A stretch of 64,000 nt of DNA from Buddleja alternifolia (lineage: Eukaryota > Streptophyta > Magnoliopsida > Lamiales > Scrophulariaceae), in NCBI GenBank assembly GCA_019426215.1, contig CM033399.1, positions 23,879,022 to 23,943,021 of the forward strand, given 5' to 3'. Positions 22,729-34,446 of this stretch are shown in pieces (position 1 is the stretch's first letter; each line of letters opens with the position of its first letter). A model generated the notes under the pieces. The model was not told the origin of the DNA and searched no databases. It saw only the letters and a program-made list of their open reading frames with translations. The translations under genes and the position numbers were made by a program.

Positions 22729-22741
22729 GTTATTACTTTAT
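22729..22741 (-). promoter_or_regulatory. Possible TATA box of the CLE gene
   Basis: The minus strand carries 'tttataaagtaa' about 90 bp upstream of the CLE start codon (22,640), a normal distance for a plant core promoter with a short 5' leader. Confidence 0.4.
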
Positions 22742-23818
22742 AAATGGTGGTGTGTCAGGTGGAAGGTGTATTGTTATTGCACCAAGCAACTTGTGGCACA
22801 CACAAATGAGAGCTAATTATAAGTCATCTTCATGTTTCCAATGACTAAAATGCCCTTGGAGTTCTGTGTGGAATTGTTTGTTTTTTGTTGACTACAACCC
22901 CAAGGGCTTAGGAAATTTAAAGTTGTAGCCATTTCTGTTGACCATCTCATACACATGACTTTCTTGTATAGGATAATAGGGTTTCCTCAGTACTACTCCG
23001 TGGACATCGTACGGTGGCTCAGTGTGTTACACGTGTCTCTTTCTTTTTATTTTGTGCGTAAATTTTTAGTTTTCATACATAGCGTGTTGGATGACATTCT
23101 TACAATTTCTATGCTACCTAATTTTAGAGAAAATGAAATTAAAATGAAAACAGGACACTGACGCATATCAAGCACAAAGCGACCCGATACTCTCCATTGG
23201 GTGAAGCATTGAATAATTCGGATCATCTGAAGTTTTATTGGCAATTATATGCGTCTAAGATAGAGATAGGCACGTAAAACAATTCTTTTCCATGCGTTGT
23301 AGAACTTTCTTTCTTCTCATGAATGGGTGATTGAAAATGATGCTTTGCATGTTTGACAAAGCTATGGGTGTTCATTACTTTGATTTTGCTAAATGTGAGT
23401 GGTTTAAGTGTCATTTCGTGTATAATCAAGTGCCAATTTTTCAATACACATATGCTTAAATTCTGGGTGTTTGACTTGTATTTAATAGGAATAATTCATT
23501 TTCTTTTTCAATTGAATTGGATAACTTTATTATATATATATAATAATTCATTATTAATGGTGAAATTCACATGTGCCGACAGAGGAGGAATAGCAAGTCG
23601 TTGCACATGATTTTGAGGACTGGTAATAATTATGGTAATGGGGGGCATTAAATGGGATAATTTAATATTGTGTCCACAATAAATTTGATTGTTCCATGCA
23701 ATTATTATAATCTGGGAAGAAAGCTGGCTGACAGAAATTCGGGTATTGTTGCTGATGTGTAGCATTTATCAAAATTTTGAAGCTTCAGCCTTCAAATGCC
23801 CTTCAACGTAGGTAGGGG
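22742..23818. other. Intergenic spacer, upstream of the CLE gene
   Basis: About 1.1 kb between the CLE promoter region and the second hAT copy. I see only short, uncharacteristic ORFs in both strands and no repeat or RNA gene. It is the likely location of CLE upstream regulatory sites. Confidence 0.4.
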
Positions 23819-24698
23819 CATGGTCTAAAATTTCGACCGAAATCCGAAATTTTTCTGAAATTTAAAATATTTTTATCAAATATCAATCAAAATTTAGCCC
23901 GAAACCCGATATTTCCCTAAATATTTACCGAAACCGAAATTTTGGCAGAATTTTCTTTTATATTTTTATTAATTTTTAAATATCATATAATTAGAAAATT
24001 ATATTTATACACATAATATGAATCGAATTCACATAATATGTGTTTACCTTGGACGCATAGTGGATACTCAGTGGATACAATGTCACACCAACCCTACTCA
24101 TATCATTTGTCATAGGTTCATCTTACTACTCCTGTCGAGTATGTTGCATTGGAGTTCTTGAAGATTCAATACTAGAAGGATATCATTATCATCATTATAT
24201 ACATTACTACCAATATTCCATGTCATGGGCGGAATATTGTCAATATGTAACTAATAATTTTCACTTGCAATATGAAAGTAGAGGCAGGACGAATACTAGT
24301 GATAGCGATTTCAATCCTCCTAGAAACTCGATGTGGTATTGAGTAGTAATTTTTACTTAAATCTTGGTAGATTTTATTTTAATGGAGTTCCTATGAGATT
24401 TGGTTATTATCTTGCTCTCAAATTATATTTATTTCATATTTTTCGCAATAGTTTTTAGTGATATTATTTAACAAATTCATTATCCATATATTATATAAAT
24501 ATTATTGATGTAAAAGATGTATAAGAATGATAATTAAAGTTACCCAAAATTTTGTTACAAATTTCCAAATATTTTTATAAATTTTCATGATTTCTTTAAA
24601 ATCGAAACCGAAGTTTTGAATATCCCGGAAATTTCCATCGAAATTTCCATAAATTTATTACACCGATATCTATCCCGAAACCGATATTTAAGACCTTG
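23819..24698. mobile_element. hAT-family remnant, copy 2
   Basis: Perfect 8-bp target duplication GGTAGGGG at 23,811-23,818 and 24,699-24,706. Termini are CATGGTCTAAAAT and, inverted, CAAGGTCTTAAAT. The interior is a diverged copy of 10,179-10,959 and contains the degenerate end of a coding region: GGRTNTSDSDFNPPRNSMWY followed by a stop at about 24,343, resembling the C-terminal tail of plant hAT transposases. The transposase core is missing, so it is non-autonomous. Confidence 0.88.
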
Positions 24699-24706
24699 GG
24701 TAGGGG

Positions 24707-25487
24707 TGCCTAGGATCCGATTCAATTGGTTAAAATTTGAAAATTAATAGATCAGACACTTTTTCTGCGGGGCAAGTTTTTGTTTAGCTATTTTCAAGTA
24801 CTATTTCGTGTGTTATTTTGTGAAATAATATTTGATTTTATTTCTAAATGAAACGAAAATTATTGTAATAATTAAATTATATAAGTTTTTGTCAGACATT
24901 TATACATTTTTTCTTACCAAAATATGTGTTGCCAAACGTGTTTTCTCCCAAATTTTGCCAAACCATAACCAAATATTCCCTTATATTTTCGAACAATTCA
25001 GTTCGAGTTGGCCAGGTTCGATTATTTAGCGGTTGAAGGAAAATTTGTAAAAATATGATTAAATTTTCCCACAGTTCAACTTATTTTGTAATTACAAGCA
25101 CAGATATAATTGACACAAAAATATTAAATTAATTTGGGTATTACTGTCATAAATAGTATGCAATAATAATAATATTATTATGATTGTGTAGTTTGAAGAG
25201 CTTTTGAATTTTTCACAAAAGTAGTTAGGTATATATGTCATGTGGTTATGAGCCGATCAGTTGGGAGATGTGCTTTCGAATTCATTGAGTGCAACTTGAA
25301 ATCGAATTTCTAAACAACGATTCAAAAGAAATTTTCAATAAATACACTCGAAATTCTAGGCCATTATTATAAACTTCATTTTCTTATCTTTTCGCTAGAC
25401 CCTAGGTGGGAGGACGTGGCCTTGTCAATATGAATAGGTTGTGTAGAATGTCATGACAATATATGTAAAAAGACGGCAATAATAAAA
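24707..25487. other. Intergenic spacer
   Basis: AT-rich DNA between the hAT copy and a MITE. No ORF, splice pattern or repeat structure that I can support. Confidence 0.4.
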
Positions 25488-25740
25488 AGGAAAAATTACC
25501 CAGAGACCCCTCATTTATTATGTAATTACCAAAATTCCTCCTCAATTATTGAAAATTATCAACACACCCTCTCATTAATTTTTTTTTACAATTACACCCA
25601 TGTGTATTTAACAATTCTTATAAATTTATTCATATAAACCTACAATTAAACCCTTTGAGGGGGTGTATTTATAATTTCTAATAAGTGAGGAAGAATTTTA
25701 GTAATTACACAATAAGTGAGAGGGATGTGTAATTTTCCCT
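25488..25740. mobile_element. 253-bp MITE
   Basis: The left end AGGAAAAATTACCC and the right end GTGTAATTTTCCCT are inverted repeats, and the similarity reaches about 100 bp inward ('tatgtaattaccaaaattcc' near 25,519 versus 'attttagtaattacacaat' near 25,694). It is small and non-coding. A convincing target duplication is not visible. Confidence 0.7.
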
Positions 25741-25983
25741 AATAGAAAAACAATTCTCACCGGCGTTGAAAAGAGCGGATTGGATGGATTATCTCACCTT
25801 TTTTGGATTATTTTCACATTAAGGTCGGTTATACCTAATTATATTGACTACGAAATTAATGCATAATAATAAGATAAAATCCTAGTTTATATAAGTCAAC
25901 CCAATGACCACATGAATACAAATTCTTGGATGAAGAATAAAGATATTTTAAGGAAAAAAATCAACAATCATTTTCTTTTAACA

Positions 25984-26158
25984 GGAAAACTCTTGGGTGC
26001 ACCCGGTGTGCGACCTATTTGAGTGCACCAACACACACCACAAAACAATAAACAATGTTTATTCAATATAATAATAAATTACAAATTTTTTTACTGTTTT
26101 TTAATGTGTGCTGGTGCACCCAAATGGGTCCCACACCGAGTGCACTTAAAAATTTTCC
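25984..26158. mobile_element. 175-bp MITE
   Basis: The left end 'ggaaaactcttgggtgcacc' and the right end 'gagtgcacttaaaaattttcc' pair as an inverted repeat. The inner tracts 'gagtgcaccaacacacacc' and 'gtgtgctggtgcacccaaa' pair as well, so the element is almost one long hairpin around an AT-rich loop. Confidence 0.7.
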
Positions 26159-26565
26159 GATATAACATGCAATTAAGTCGCATGGTCAAAACAAATAATT
26201 AGATATATGAATGTGAACTATGTCTGAACATTCCAAAGAATAGAGACATGGGTAAACTATGATATATGCATAAATGATCATTACTGTCAAATACGGATCT
26301 TTTAATCAAATTGGACCAGCAAAGATCCAATTCTCAATCCATTTATAATCCGACACTTGATTGTGCCAAAATTAGCATCACAAATTACAGTCCAAATTTG
26401 AGACAAAATTAGCATCGGAAATCATAATCTAAATTTAAATCTCACCGTCCCCAGAGCAGCTTAAATAAAATAAATAGGGCGAATAAAAATGATAGCGTGT
26501 TTTAGCTATGAGAAACGCATCAATCACGTTCCTATATACACGATTGAAGGTTGAAAAACAAGGTG

Positions 26566-27165
26566 TTACTTCCGAATTTGAATGCCAGGAATACCTTTCA
26601 ATCCCATCTTTACTGCAGTTTTCCGATACAGCGAAGGTGGCTTTTGTAAACCAATGGAGGCTGAGAATTGATTGGCAAACTCTACAAGAGATGTTTTGTC
26701 CCTCCCGATAGCGCTGATCGAGTTATAATAACCGAGCCATGCATGATAAGCTGCTTCTTTCACACTAACATCGATCTTTCCCATCGACTCTCCTATCTGC
26801 ATTTGTATTATTGAGATCAAATTTGTATACTAAAGCTCTCAGAAAAAAGATATAAAACGCATCAATGAAAATTAATCATGGAAGAACTGTACTTAGTTGC
26901 ACCAAACGAGCTCTTTCTTAGCAGCCATTTATATGCTTTGGATGGAATGAAATAGGAGGTTTTTTTGTGTTGCTTGTAGTGATAGTAAGCCTATTGTGGA
27001 TTGTACTTGGCTTGTAATTGTGTGTAAGTTTGCTGAATCTGCTCCCCAGGTATGCCTGGTGTAAGTGTAGGATTTTGAAGTTTTATGAAATATGCTTGCG
27101 TTGTGCCAAAGAACAAAATAAAGACATGAATCAACTGCAAAAAGCATTGCAAGGCAATAAACAGA

Positions 27166-27206
<41 letters not shown>

Positions 27207-30200
27207 AAGTAATAAAATATAAAATCAAGAAATTGTGTAACGTTTTCTCAACAAAAAATCTCAATTTTTGTAACTTTGTTTCTTTAATTTACTTATAATC
27301 CTTTTTGGATGGAATTTTGGTTAACCAAAAACCGAACTAACCAAGTTCAATTCATTTTTTATCCAAACTAAACCAATACTCCATAAAACGTGTCATTTCA
27401 TGATGGAATTTTCTTAAATTCTGAATTTTCATTTTGGCTTCTGATTTTGTTAAAATAGTAGAGTAGCATTGCAAATGAAATAATATGATCAAAAATGGGG
27501 AAGAGATTGCACACCTTTGCTTTCACAATAGAATCCATATGTGGCAAATGGAATTTCTCAAGAGGAAGATCCTTTATCTCATCTAGGAAATATTGTTCCC
27601 ATGGTGCAAGCAACAAAAGTCCTTCACCCTCTTTGCCTTGTCGCCCTGTTCTTCCAAGTCGATGAATATATTGCCCTCGATCTGAGGGAATGCCCACCTG
27701 ATGATACCAAAATCCTTATCAAGTGCACATAGTAATATGACGGTTGTATTCGAACTACATAAAAATAATGTGATTTAATGACATAATATGGAACTGAAAT
27801 GCATGAACAGACTAGTATAATAAGTATTATTTTCACCTAACAAAAAATGAAAGAACAACTTTAAAGCTCAACTAGACACAGGACAAAATGTTTGCTACGG
27901 AACTGAAAATTTCTACACTAAAGCAGAGTTCTAAAATTGGAATAAAATGTTTTTTAATCACTTTACCTGAATGACTAATGTAACATCAGGATAATTCATC
28001 CCTCGGGCTGAAACATCAGATGTAATCAGAATCAATCCTTTCGATTCCTTAAATTCATTGGAAATTCGAGTACAATAAAGCGGAGACTTTTTGGTATGAA
28101 TCTCTTTAACATTCATTTTCATCTCCCGGAGAAGGGCAGACATGAGTGATGTCATCATTGCTGTTGCACAGAAAACAATAACCTGAGAAGAAGTCAAACA
28201 ACAATCAGTCAAACAGGAGAATGAATTTTCAAATCATTAGTTTATGACAAATCCTATAACAGCTTACCTTGTAATCAAGCACTTGAGATATATGGCTTTT
28301 CAACAGATGGTGTACTATTTCAAGATGCTGATCGTGGGGTGCAACAAGGTAAAACTGCTTAACCTGCTTGACAAATTAAAAATCACTAAGCTTGGGTAAC
28401 TTGCTACAAAGATCAAATGATATTTTGGTCTATAAGCTCCAATTTCGACAGATGAGAAATTCAAAAGTTCAATATATTCAAAAAAAAAAAATATACCTTA
28501 GCATGAGTATCCAAACACCCAAGCCCCACTGTATCTATATAAACATGTTCACGTTTCAAAACAAGTTGCGATATTCGACGGACCTGAAATTCACAATATG
28601 AAATCAAAACCAAAGACTTCAATGGGTCCTCAAGGATATCATTTCTATTATACAATAAATGATGAAGTTCATTATAGACAATAAAAGCGAAAATGGGTAC
28701 CTCTTTTGGAAGTGTAGCTGAAAAGAGTAAAGACTGCCTCTTGCGAGGCAAACAATCAACGATTTTCTCCATATCCTTTCGAAACCCCAGGTTTAGCAAG
28801 TAGTCTGCTTCATCAAGAATAAGCATATGCAGTCCCATCAAACGCAATGAGATGCCCGACTTGTTTTCAATGTGATCTAACAATCGACCAGGAGTTGCAA
28901 TAATTATCTGCACAAACAACAGTTCCTCAATAAAATCAAATCCTTATAATTATTTGACGACAGGAATAGTAGATTGCCTCGTAGTTTATAAGCACATCTC
29001 CTACAAAAGTTTTATTATGCCAAAATCATATGTATACCTGGCATGGATCTGATTCTAGACGTCTTTGATCAACTTTAAATCGTGTCCCTCCAACTAATGT
29101 TTGTACGCCTATGCCATTATGGTGCTTCAGGAGCACATTTGCTTCTGCAGATATTTGACTTGCAAGTTCCCTAGTGGGGCATAGAATAAGAACATATATT
29201 GGTGGAACCCTCTTAACTGTGCTACTAATTGATGCCTTCAGAACTGTTTCAATAGCAGGAAGCTGTTTATGTTTAGCAGCAGAATGAGGAGTAATATTAT
29301 AATAATGCTGAACATAAATTAAGATAGAACTATAAATGAAAAGTGTAGAGACATACCAGAAAGGCAATACTCTTGCCTGTTCCAGCCCTAGCTTTGACTA
29401 AAGCATCATTCCCTGCCACGAAAGAAATCAAGAATGTGATGATCAGAAACAAACAACATTTACGTAAATGTAAGCCTGTTCCGAAAACCATAGAAACGTC
29501 AACGACCACCAGAAATGTACGTCTGTTCTGAAAACCATAGAAACGTCAACGACCACCAGAAAATGCTGTTATTGCTGCAAACTAAGTTATGAATCTGCTT
29601 TTTCCCTTCTAGATAGGTTTATGAAAATTTAATAACTAAGCAATGGGTATGTAAACATATAATAGGGATTATATGAAGTTCACCATATACAAAATTTTGT
29701 CGCTATTATATAAATTGAGGAAGCATACAAGAGACTTGACTCTCCTATCCTTTAACCTACATTAGACTTGATATGATGTACATTGATACAAGCAGACCCT
29801 ATTGATCAAGACAATAACATTTTTTTAAGGAAGACAAAACAACCGTGAAGTTCTGAGCAAAAAAGGATGCCACATGCATTTGCAAGAGTAACATCAGTAA
29901 GTGCTTAGTAGTCTGACCAAATCCATGTCCATTAGTACAAGATAAACATTGTAGTCACTAGATCATATTTTAAGGAAAATATTACAGTATAGAGTTGCAA
30001 GTACTCGTCGATCCCATTTGTTCTTTTGGCTTAATAGCTTCACTGTCTTTAAACGAAAGTCATAGTAATGAAATGCAATAAATAACTCAAAAACTACTTC
30101 ATACAAGAACAATGAATACAACACCTACCTCATATAAGAATCCCTACACTTTAACATCGATATCAGATAAGGAGAAGACAAGGGGGAGGGGCAGAGTATA

Positions 30201-31638
30201 TAAGGCACAATCAGAAGGACAAGCACGAAGGGACTAAGTTTAGAGTAATAAATTGACTTAGACGCTAAAACAATCATTTGCAGAATCAAACTCATTCCGA
30301 AAATAATGCCATAATTATAATAACTAACCCTCATGGCTGGCAGAAAGTGTCGCCTCTTGTACCCTGGTCATCTGCACGTAACCCGCCTCAGTAAGTGCTC
30401 GAACAGTCAACGGAGATATGCCACACTCATCAAACCTGAAAGAAAATCCACCTTCATTATTACCAAACAATTCAATTAATTAGAAACTCAAACTTCTCAC
30501 AATAAGAAGATACCATATTTCATAAACGAAACCTCACAGACCCTTTTGTACTAAGAATAGATTCCTCTTCAGCCTTTTCATCCTCCAGCATGCTCCTCCT
30601 CTCACTGATCTCCTTCCGTATTACCTCAACTTGCTGAGACAAATCATCCTCTTCTTCCAGAAATTTCAGTGGCACTCGTTTCTTTGTCTTCATATCATAT
30701 TTTCCTAATGCTGCACTACTACTAAAAATTTTCTTGCTACTTATTGATTCCTCCTCCTCATCATCATCATAATCGTCGCTGTCATCATCCGATGAATTCA
30801 TTTGACGACCTCGAAACCTTGGCCACATCGCCTTCTTTCCATCACCAGACCTCGATTTGGAATCTGAGCTATTTTCAATTACAGAACTTTGGCCATTTCT
30901 TGCTAAATTCGTCTTGTTAGTGATTGTATTCACAGCACCCACAGAATAGTGACACTTGAAATTCAACACATTGGTAACACCCATCAAAATCCCACGCCGA
31001 GAACTACCCTCTAAATCAAATCCATTGTGCATTGTTCTCAAATACTCATTTCCAAAATCACCCATCAAACTACTGCTTCTTCTAGCATAAGTAGAGAAAT
31101 GCCTAGGTTTAATTACATTACCACTTACATTCCTCAAAAAGTCACTATTTTCAATCTTCCCAACACCACTAAAACTCGATTTCTCCGCAATCATATTCTG
31201 TATATCTATCGGGTCACTTACAAATCGACTTTTTGGGGGCTTAGTTGCTGGAACTTCCAAAGGGCCATCATTTTCATTCCACAAATCCTCAGCTCCTTCC
31301 TTCATGAACCGATCGGCAAGAGCCTTGACATGTTCTTGGGGTGATAACGGGGCGTAATTAGGCTGATTTTCATCGGGCTTTTGTGGGCTTGAATCAGGGT
31401 TTTCAGCAGAAGCGACTTTGGCCCGAATTTCGGACCGAATTCGAGCCTGGTAGACTTGTTTTTCTTGATCGAGAAGACGTTTCTCTTTCTCGCGGGCTTT
31501 TTTCTCGTGCATGCGTTTCCATTGCCACTTGTTGAGCCCGCCGGGAAATGTTCGAGGGCCACCGCCCATACGGCGGAGGAAAGAGAATCTGTGGTGGAGG
31601 GATCTCGAATTGTGGAGAAGAATGGAGGAGAAATGCAT
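26566..31638 (-). CDS. DEAD-box ATP-dependent RNA helicase, RH33/RH48 type
   Basis: Ten exons read right to left: 31,638-30,533; 30,435-30,329; 29,412-29,357; 29,262-29,038; 28,907-28,701; 28,583-28,497; 28,363-28,268; 28,182-27,967; 27,697-27,515; 26,796-26,566. All borders are GT-AG and phases agree, giving 837 residues plus TAA. Residues 1-25 (MHFSSILLHNSRSLHHRFSF onward) are basic, Ser-rich and non-acidic, like a mitochondrial presequence. A conserved MGGGPRTFPGGLNKWQW block and a long linker with an acidic run follow. Helicase motifs: Q motif (about 370-398), I AGTGKS (414-419), Ia PTRELA (452-457), TPGR (503-506), II DEAD (530-533), III SAT (561-563), V SARGMNYPDV (in exon 8), VI HRLGRTGR (712-719). 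These catalyse ATP-dependent RNA strand unwinding. The N-terminal block and length point to the Arabidopsis RH33/RH48 group. All motifs are intact, so the gene appears functional. Confidence 0.92.
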
Positions 31639-31667
31639 TTTGGAATTGGGGAAAGGGTTTTGGCAGG

Positions 31668-31678
31668 GTTTAGGGTTT
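31668..31678 (-). promoter_or_regulatory. Telo-box in the helicase 5' leader
   Basis: The minus strand reads AAACCCTAAAC about 30-40 bp upstream of the helicase start codon. Telo-boxes (AAACCCTAA) are common near the transcription start of plant genes for ribosome biogenesis, translation and related RNA functions. Confidence 0.5.
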
Positions 31679-31699
31679 AAGAGGGGGCAGGCTTTCGGG

Positions 31700-31957
31700 T
31701 TTTTTTTAATAAAATAACCAAAAATTTTGAATCATTTTTTAAACTAACCGATTTATAAAAAGATTCTTCAAAGTAACCTAAAGGGAGTTGTTTATTCTAG
31801 TCCCTAAATTTTACCCCTAATCTCAAATCAGTCCCTCAAATTTTAAAGTGTTTTAATTTAGACCTCCTAAAACTTTATAAAAAATCTTTCGCCCAAAAGT
31901 ATTCTTATGTTTTGAAATTTTAAGACAATTAGCAATTTCAGAGATCCTGTGCAAAAA
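31700..31957. other. Residual promoter interval between helicase gene and viral insert
   Basis: Only about 250 bp separate the helicase 5' leader from the pararetroviral primer-binding site. The stretch near 31,795-31,860 ('tagtccctaaattttacccc') is repeat-like, so true host promoter sequence may be shorter still. No clear TATA box is seen. Confidence 0.4.
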
Positions 31958-31969
31958 TGGTATCAGAGC
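31958..31969 (+). promoter_or_regulatory. Viral primer-binding site (tRNA-Met)
   Basis: TGGTATCAGAGC is complementary to the 3' end of initiator tRNA-Met, the minus-strand primer of plant pararetroviruses. It sits about 90 bp before the first viral ORF and by convention marks the start of the viral map. Confidence 0.85.
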
Positions 31970-32045
31970 TCAGGTTTTATTCATGAAATATTTAAATTAA
32001 TTACATAAGAAGCCATTCTACCCCTAATGGAGAGTTAAAACAAGA

Positions 32046-32747
32046 ATGGAACCGAACCATAGTTCGATCTATGCCGAGAACAAGGAGTATTTCCAGATTC
32101 TGGAAAATCAACGTGAGAAAAGGATTGATAAATTAATCCAAAAGAATAAAAGAGTCTGTTATGAAGTCAGACAAATCCTTACAAGAGTATAGAAGAAGAC
32201 TCCTGTAAAAGATTTACCGGCATCAATCCGGTATTATGAAAGAAAGTTTGCCATGGAGAAAAAATTTCAGGGCAATGTAGCGAGTGATCTACAACTCGCA
32301 GAAATCCAAGGCAAATGGCACGGGAAAGCAAATAAAGGTAATTCTTTCAATGAAAAATATTTATGAATTGGAAAGAGATTGAAATGGATATATCTATGAT
32401 TTCTAAAGATCTTAGAGAAATGCATTAGAGAAATCCAAACGACAGTTCAAGATTACGGACATAGGCTAGAAGATCTACCTATGAAAATCGAAAACTTGAA
32501 CCACAAACTTGAGGAAACCCTCAAGATCATTCCAGATCTACAAAGATCCATTGCGGATCTAAGGACGGAAGTCATAGATCTGAAAAATAGACAAGGTATA
32601 ACCGGCACATCTAAACCAAAAAAGGATAGGATCGGTGATGCACTTGGACGTGTACCTCTTCTACATCGGAAGAGAAAGGCTAAGGAAATTCCTAAGCCTA
32701 AAACACATGATGAACTACTCATTGATATCCTTAGAAGTATTAAATAA
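32046..32747 (+). pseudogene. Viral ORF1 N-terminal region, broken
   Basis: An ATG at 32,046 opens a 48-codon charged reading frame that ends in TAG at 32,190-32,192. The same frame continues open after the stop. A different frame from 32,481 to 32,747 encodes a helical, coiled-coil-like stretch (repeated Leu/Ile with Glu/Lys, containing LEETLKIIPDLQRSIADLR). The region therefore has at least one stop and one frame change before the capsid core. Coiled coils at this place are known in virion-associated or capsid N-terminal proteins of the family; the assignment here is inferred from position. Confidence 0.5.
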
Positions 32748-32749
32748 CA

Positions 32750-34178
32750 TGGAAATATCAAGAGTAGATCCATCTGATCTTCAAGAATTAGCCGACTCTT
32801 TTTCACAATTAAATGTTGTGGACTTAGCCAATATAAAAACCAATGAACTAGCACTGGGGTTTCCAGCACCAGGAGAAAGTTCAGCATCTAATAATCCTCC
32901 GACGGATGAACCGACGCAAGAAAGTGGAGATTTGCATACAAACGCAGAACCCGCTCTTAGAGGGGTAACGTTTAGAGCAAATCCACAAGAAATCCGATTA
33001 GGATACCAGAAAATACACCATGGGCAAGGACTATGTCACAATCCTTGAATCCCTACGGTACTATCCTAAATTTGGATATAATAGATTTCAGAAACATCGA
33101 AAAAATAATCGATGAATGGGTAGCCTCTATGAAAATAGCCGCTACTACACTGGAACTAGATAAAGAAAACTTCATAAGATTAATGGAGTTAAGCTTAGAA
33201 GGTTCTGTAAAAGTGGGTTGGGAACGCACCCCAGCAGAATCCAAGCAAGAAGTGTTAGCCGGAGAATCTAAAAGTACTATTGCAGATAGATTCGGAAGGA
33301 TAACCAAATTAAATTTTATCGGAGATGGATACTTCGGTGAAAATAATGCAAAAAGAACCAGAGAGTACACACAGGCACTCTATGGTCCAGAATTAAGAAA
33401 TATTTGTGTCATTGATGAATATATCTATTGGTTTCGAAAATATTTCTTTGATGCGAATGTTAGTGCAGAGATTGCTGCACCTATGTTCTTTGCAAAAATC
33501 TGTAGCCCCTGGAGAGAAATGTTGATACATTCTTACAAGGTTCCAGAAGGGCAAGTTGATACGGTTGCAAGACGAATGTCTTTCTTAAAAGACAAGTTGA
33601 AAGACTGGTGTCAACAAGCAGCTGCTCAAAAGAACATGAAAAAACTAAGAGGAAAAATGAAGAAAACCCCTCTTTGTTGTGATAATAATGATTTTCCAAC
33701 AATAATTGGAAAATCACTTGAGCAGAGAAAGAAGAGAAAGAATTTTGTTCGCTCTGATAACATTAGCAACAAAAGACAATCTTCTTTCAAACACAAGTCT
33801 TGGTGGTCTATATCAAAAGCCCGATCTTATGAATCTGGCCAAAGATCAGGACCAACCAGAGTTTCTTCCCAAGGATCTCGGAAATCCGACGGAAAGAAAC
33901 CTATAAGACAAACTTTCAAAAAGGCTCACACCAGAGCAAATGAAAGTTTCAAAGATTGTAACTGCTGGACATGTGGAGCTCGTGGACACATTTCACCAGA
34001 TTGTCCACAAAAAGGTGGTGAAATAAAACAATTTGAAGCCACTGCAGACATACTGGACACAGTTTGGTACGGAGATTTGGTACCAATATACCAATTCGAA
34101 AATATTCTCTCAGACGAAAGCGTCTGTGGGGAAGAAATAGAAAGCAATTCCGATGAAACATCAACCAAATCAGACTAA
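32750..34178 (+). pseudogene. Viral capsid (coat) protein region
   Basis: The acidic N-terminal part reads in one frame (about 32,750-33,045). The core reads in another (33,033-34,178, 381 codons), so a frameshift lies near 33,000-33,045. The core contains the Caulimoviridae coat-protein region (around residues 10-200), a strongly basic Lys/Arg/Ser-rich segment (residues 205-305) and a CCHC zinc knuckle CWTCGARGHISPDC with C-x2-C-x4-H-x4-C spacing near residues 312-325, which binds nucleic acid. The stop overlaps the next ATG as TAATG at 34,176-34,180, an arrangement used for coupled translation in these viruses. Confidence 0.78.
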
Positions 34179-34387
34179 TGCCTGGAATTCCTATTTATAC
34201 AGTTCCACAGCCTAGAACTGTTATCTCTGAATTCAGAGAAAAAATAGAGAGAAGTAGAACCATAATACAACATTATGAATCTAATATTCAATTATTAGGC
34301 AAAACATCACTCCGCCTAAGAAAAATAATTGAGCATGAGACTAAGATTCAAATTTGGTCAGATAATATTCATACTCTAGAAAACTAG
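34178..34387 (+). CDS. Small viral ORF, coiled-coil-like, function unknown
   Basis: 69 codons starting in the TAATG overlap with the capsid stop. Beyond the first 20 residues it is predicted-helical by eye (charged residues with regularly spaced Ile/Leu). It could be an independent small protein, or the N-terminal part of the movement protein separated by a frameshift, since the movement-protein frame opens 60 bp later in another frame. Confidence 0.35.
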   Translation: MPGIPIYTVPQPRTVISEFREKIERSRTIIQHYESNIQLLGKTSLRLRKIIEHETKIQIWSDNIHTLEN

Positions 34388-34446
34388 ATCGAAAGTATGA
34401 ATAAAAATAATCGTTCTATTTTCCAAGAACGAAACAATCCTTTCTG

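Noticed and set aside
25984..26158. A microRNA precursor from a long hairpin
   Set aside because: The near-symmetrical terminal repeats and AT-rich loop are better explained as a MITE; small-RNA data would be needed to claim a miRNA.
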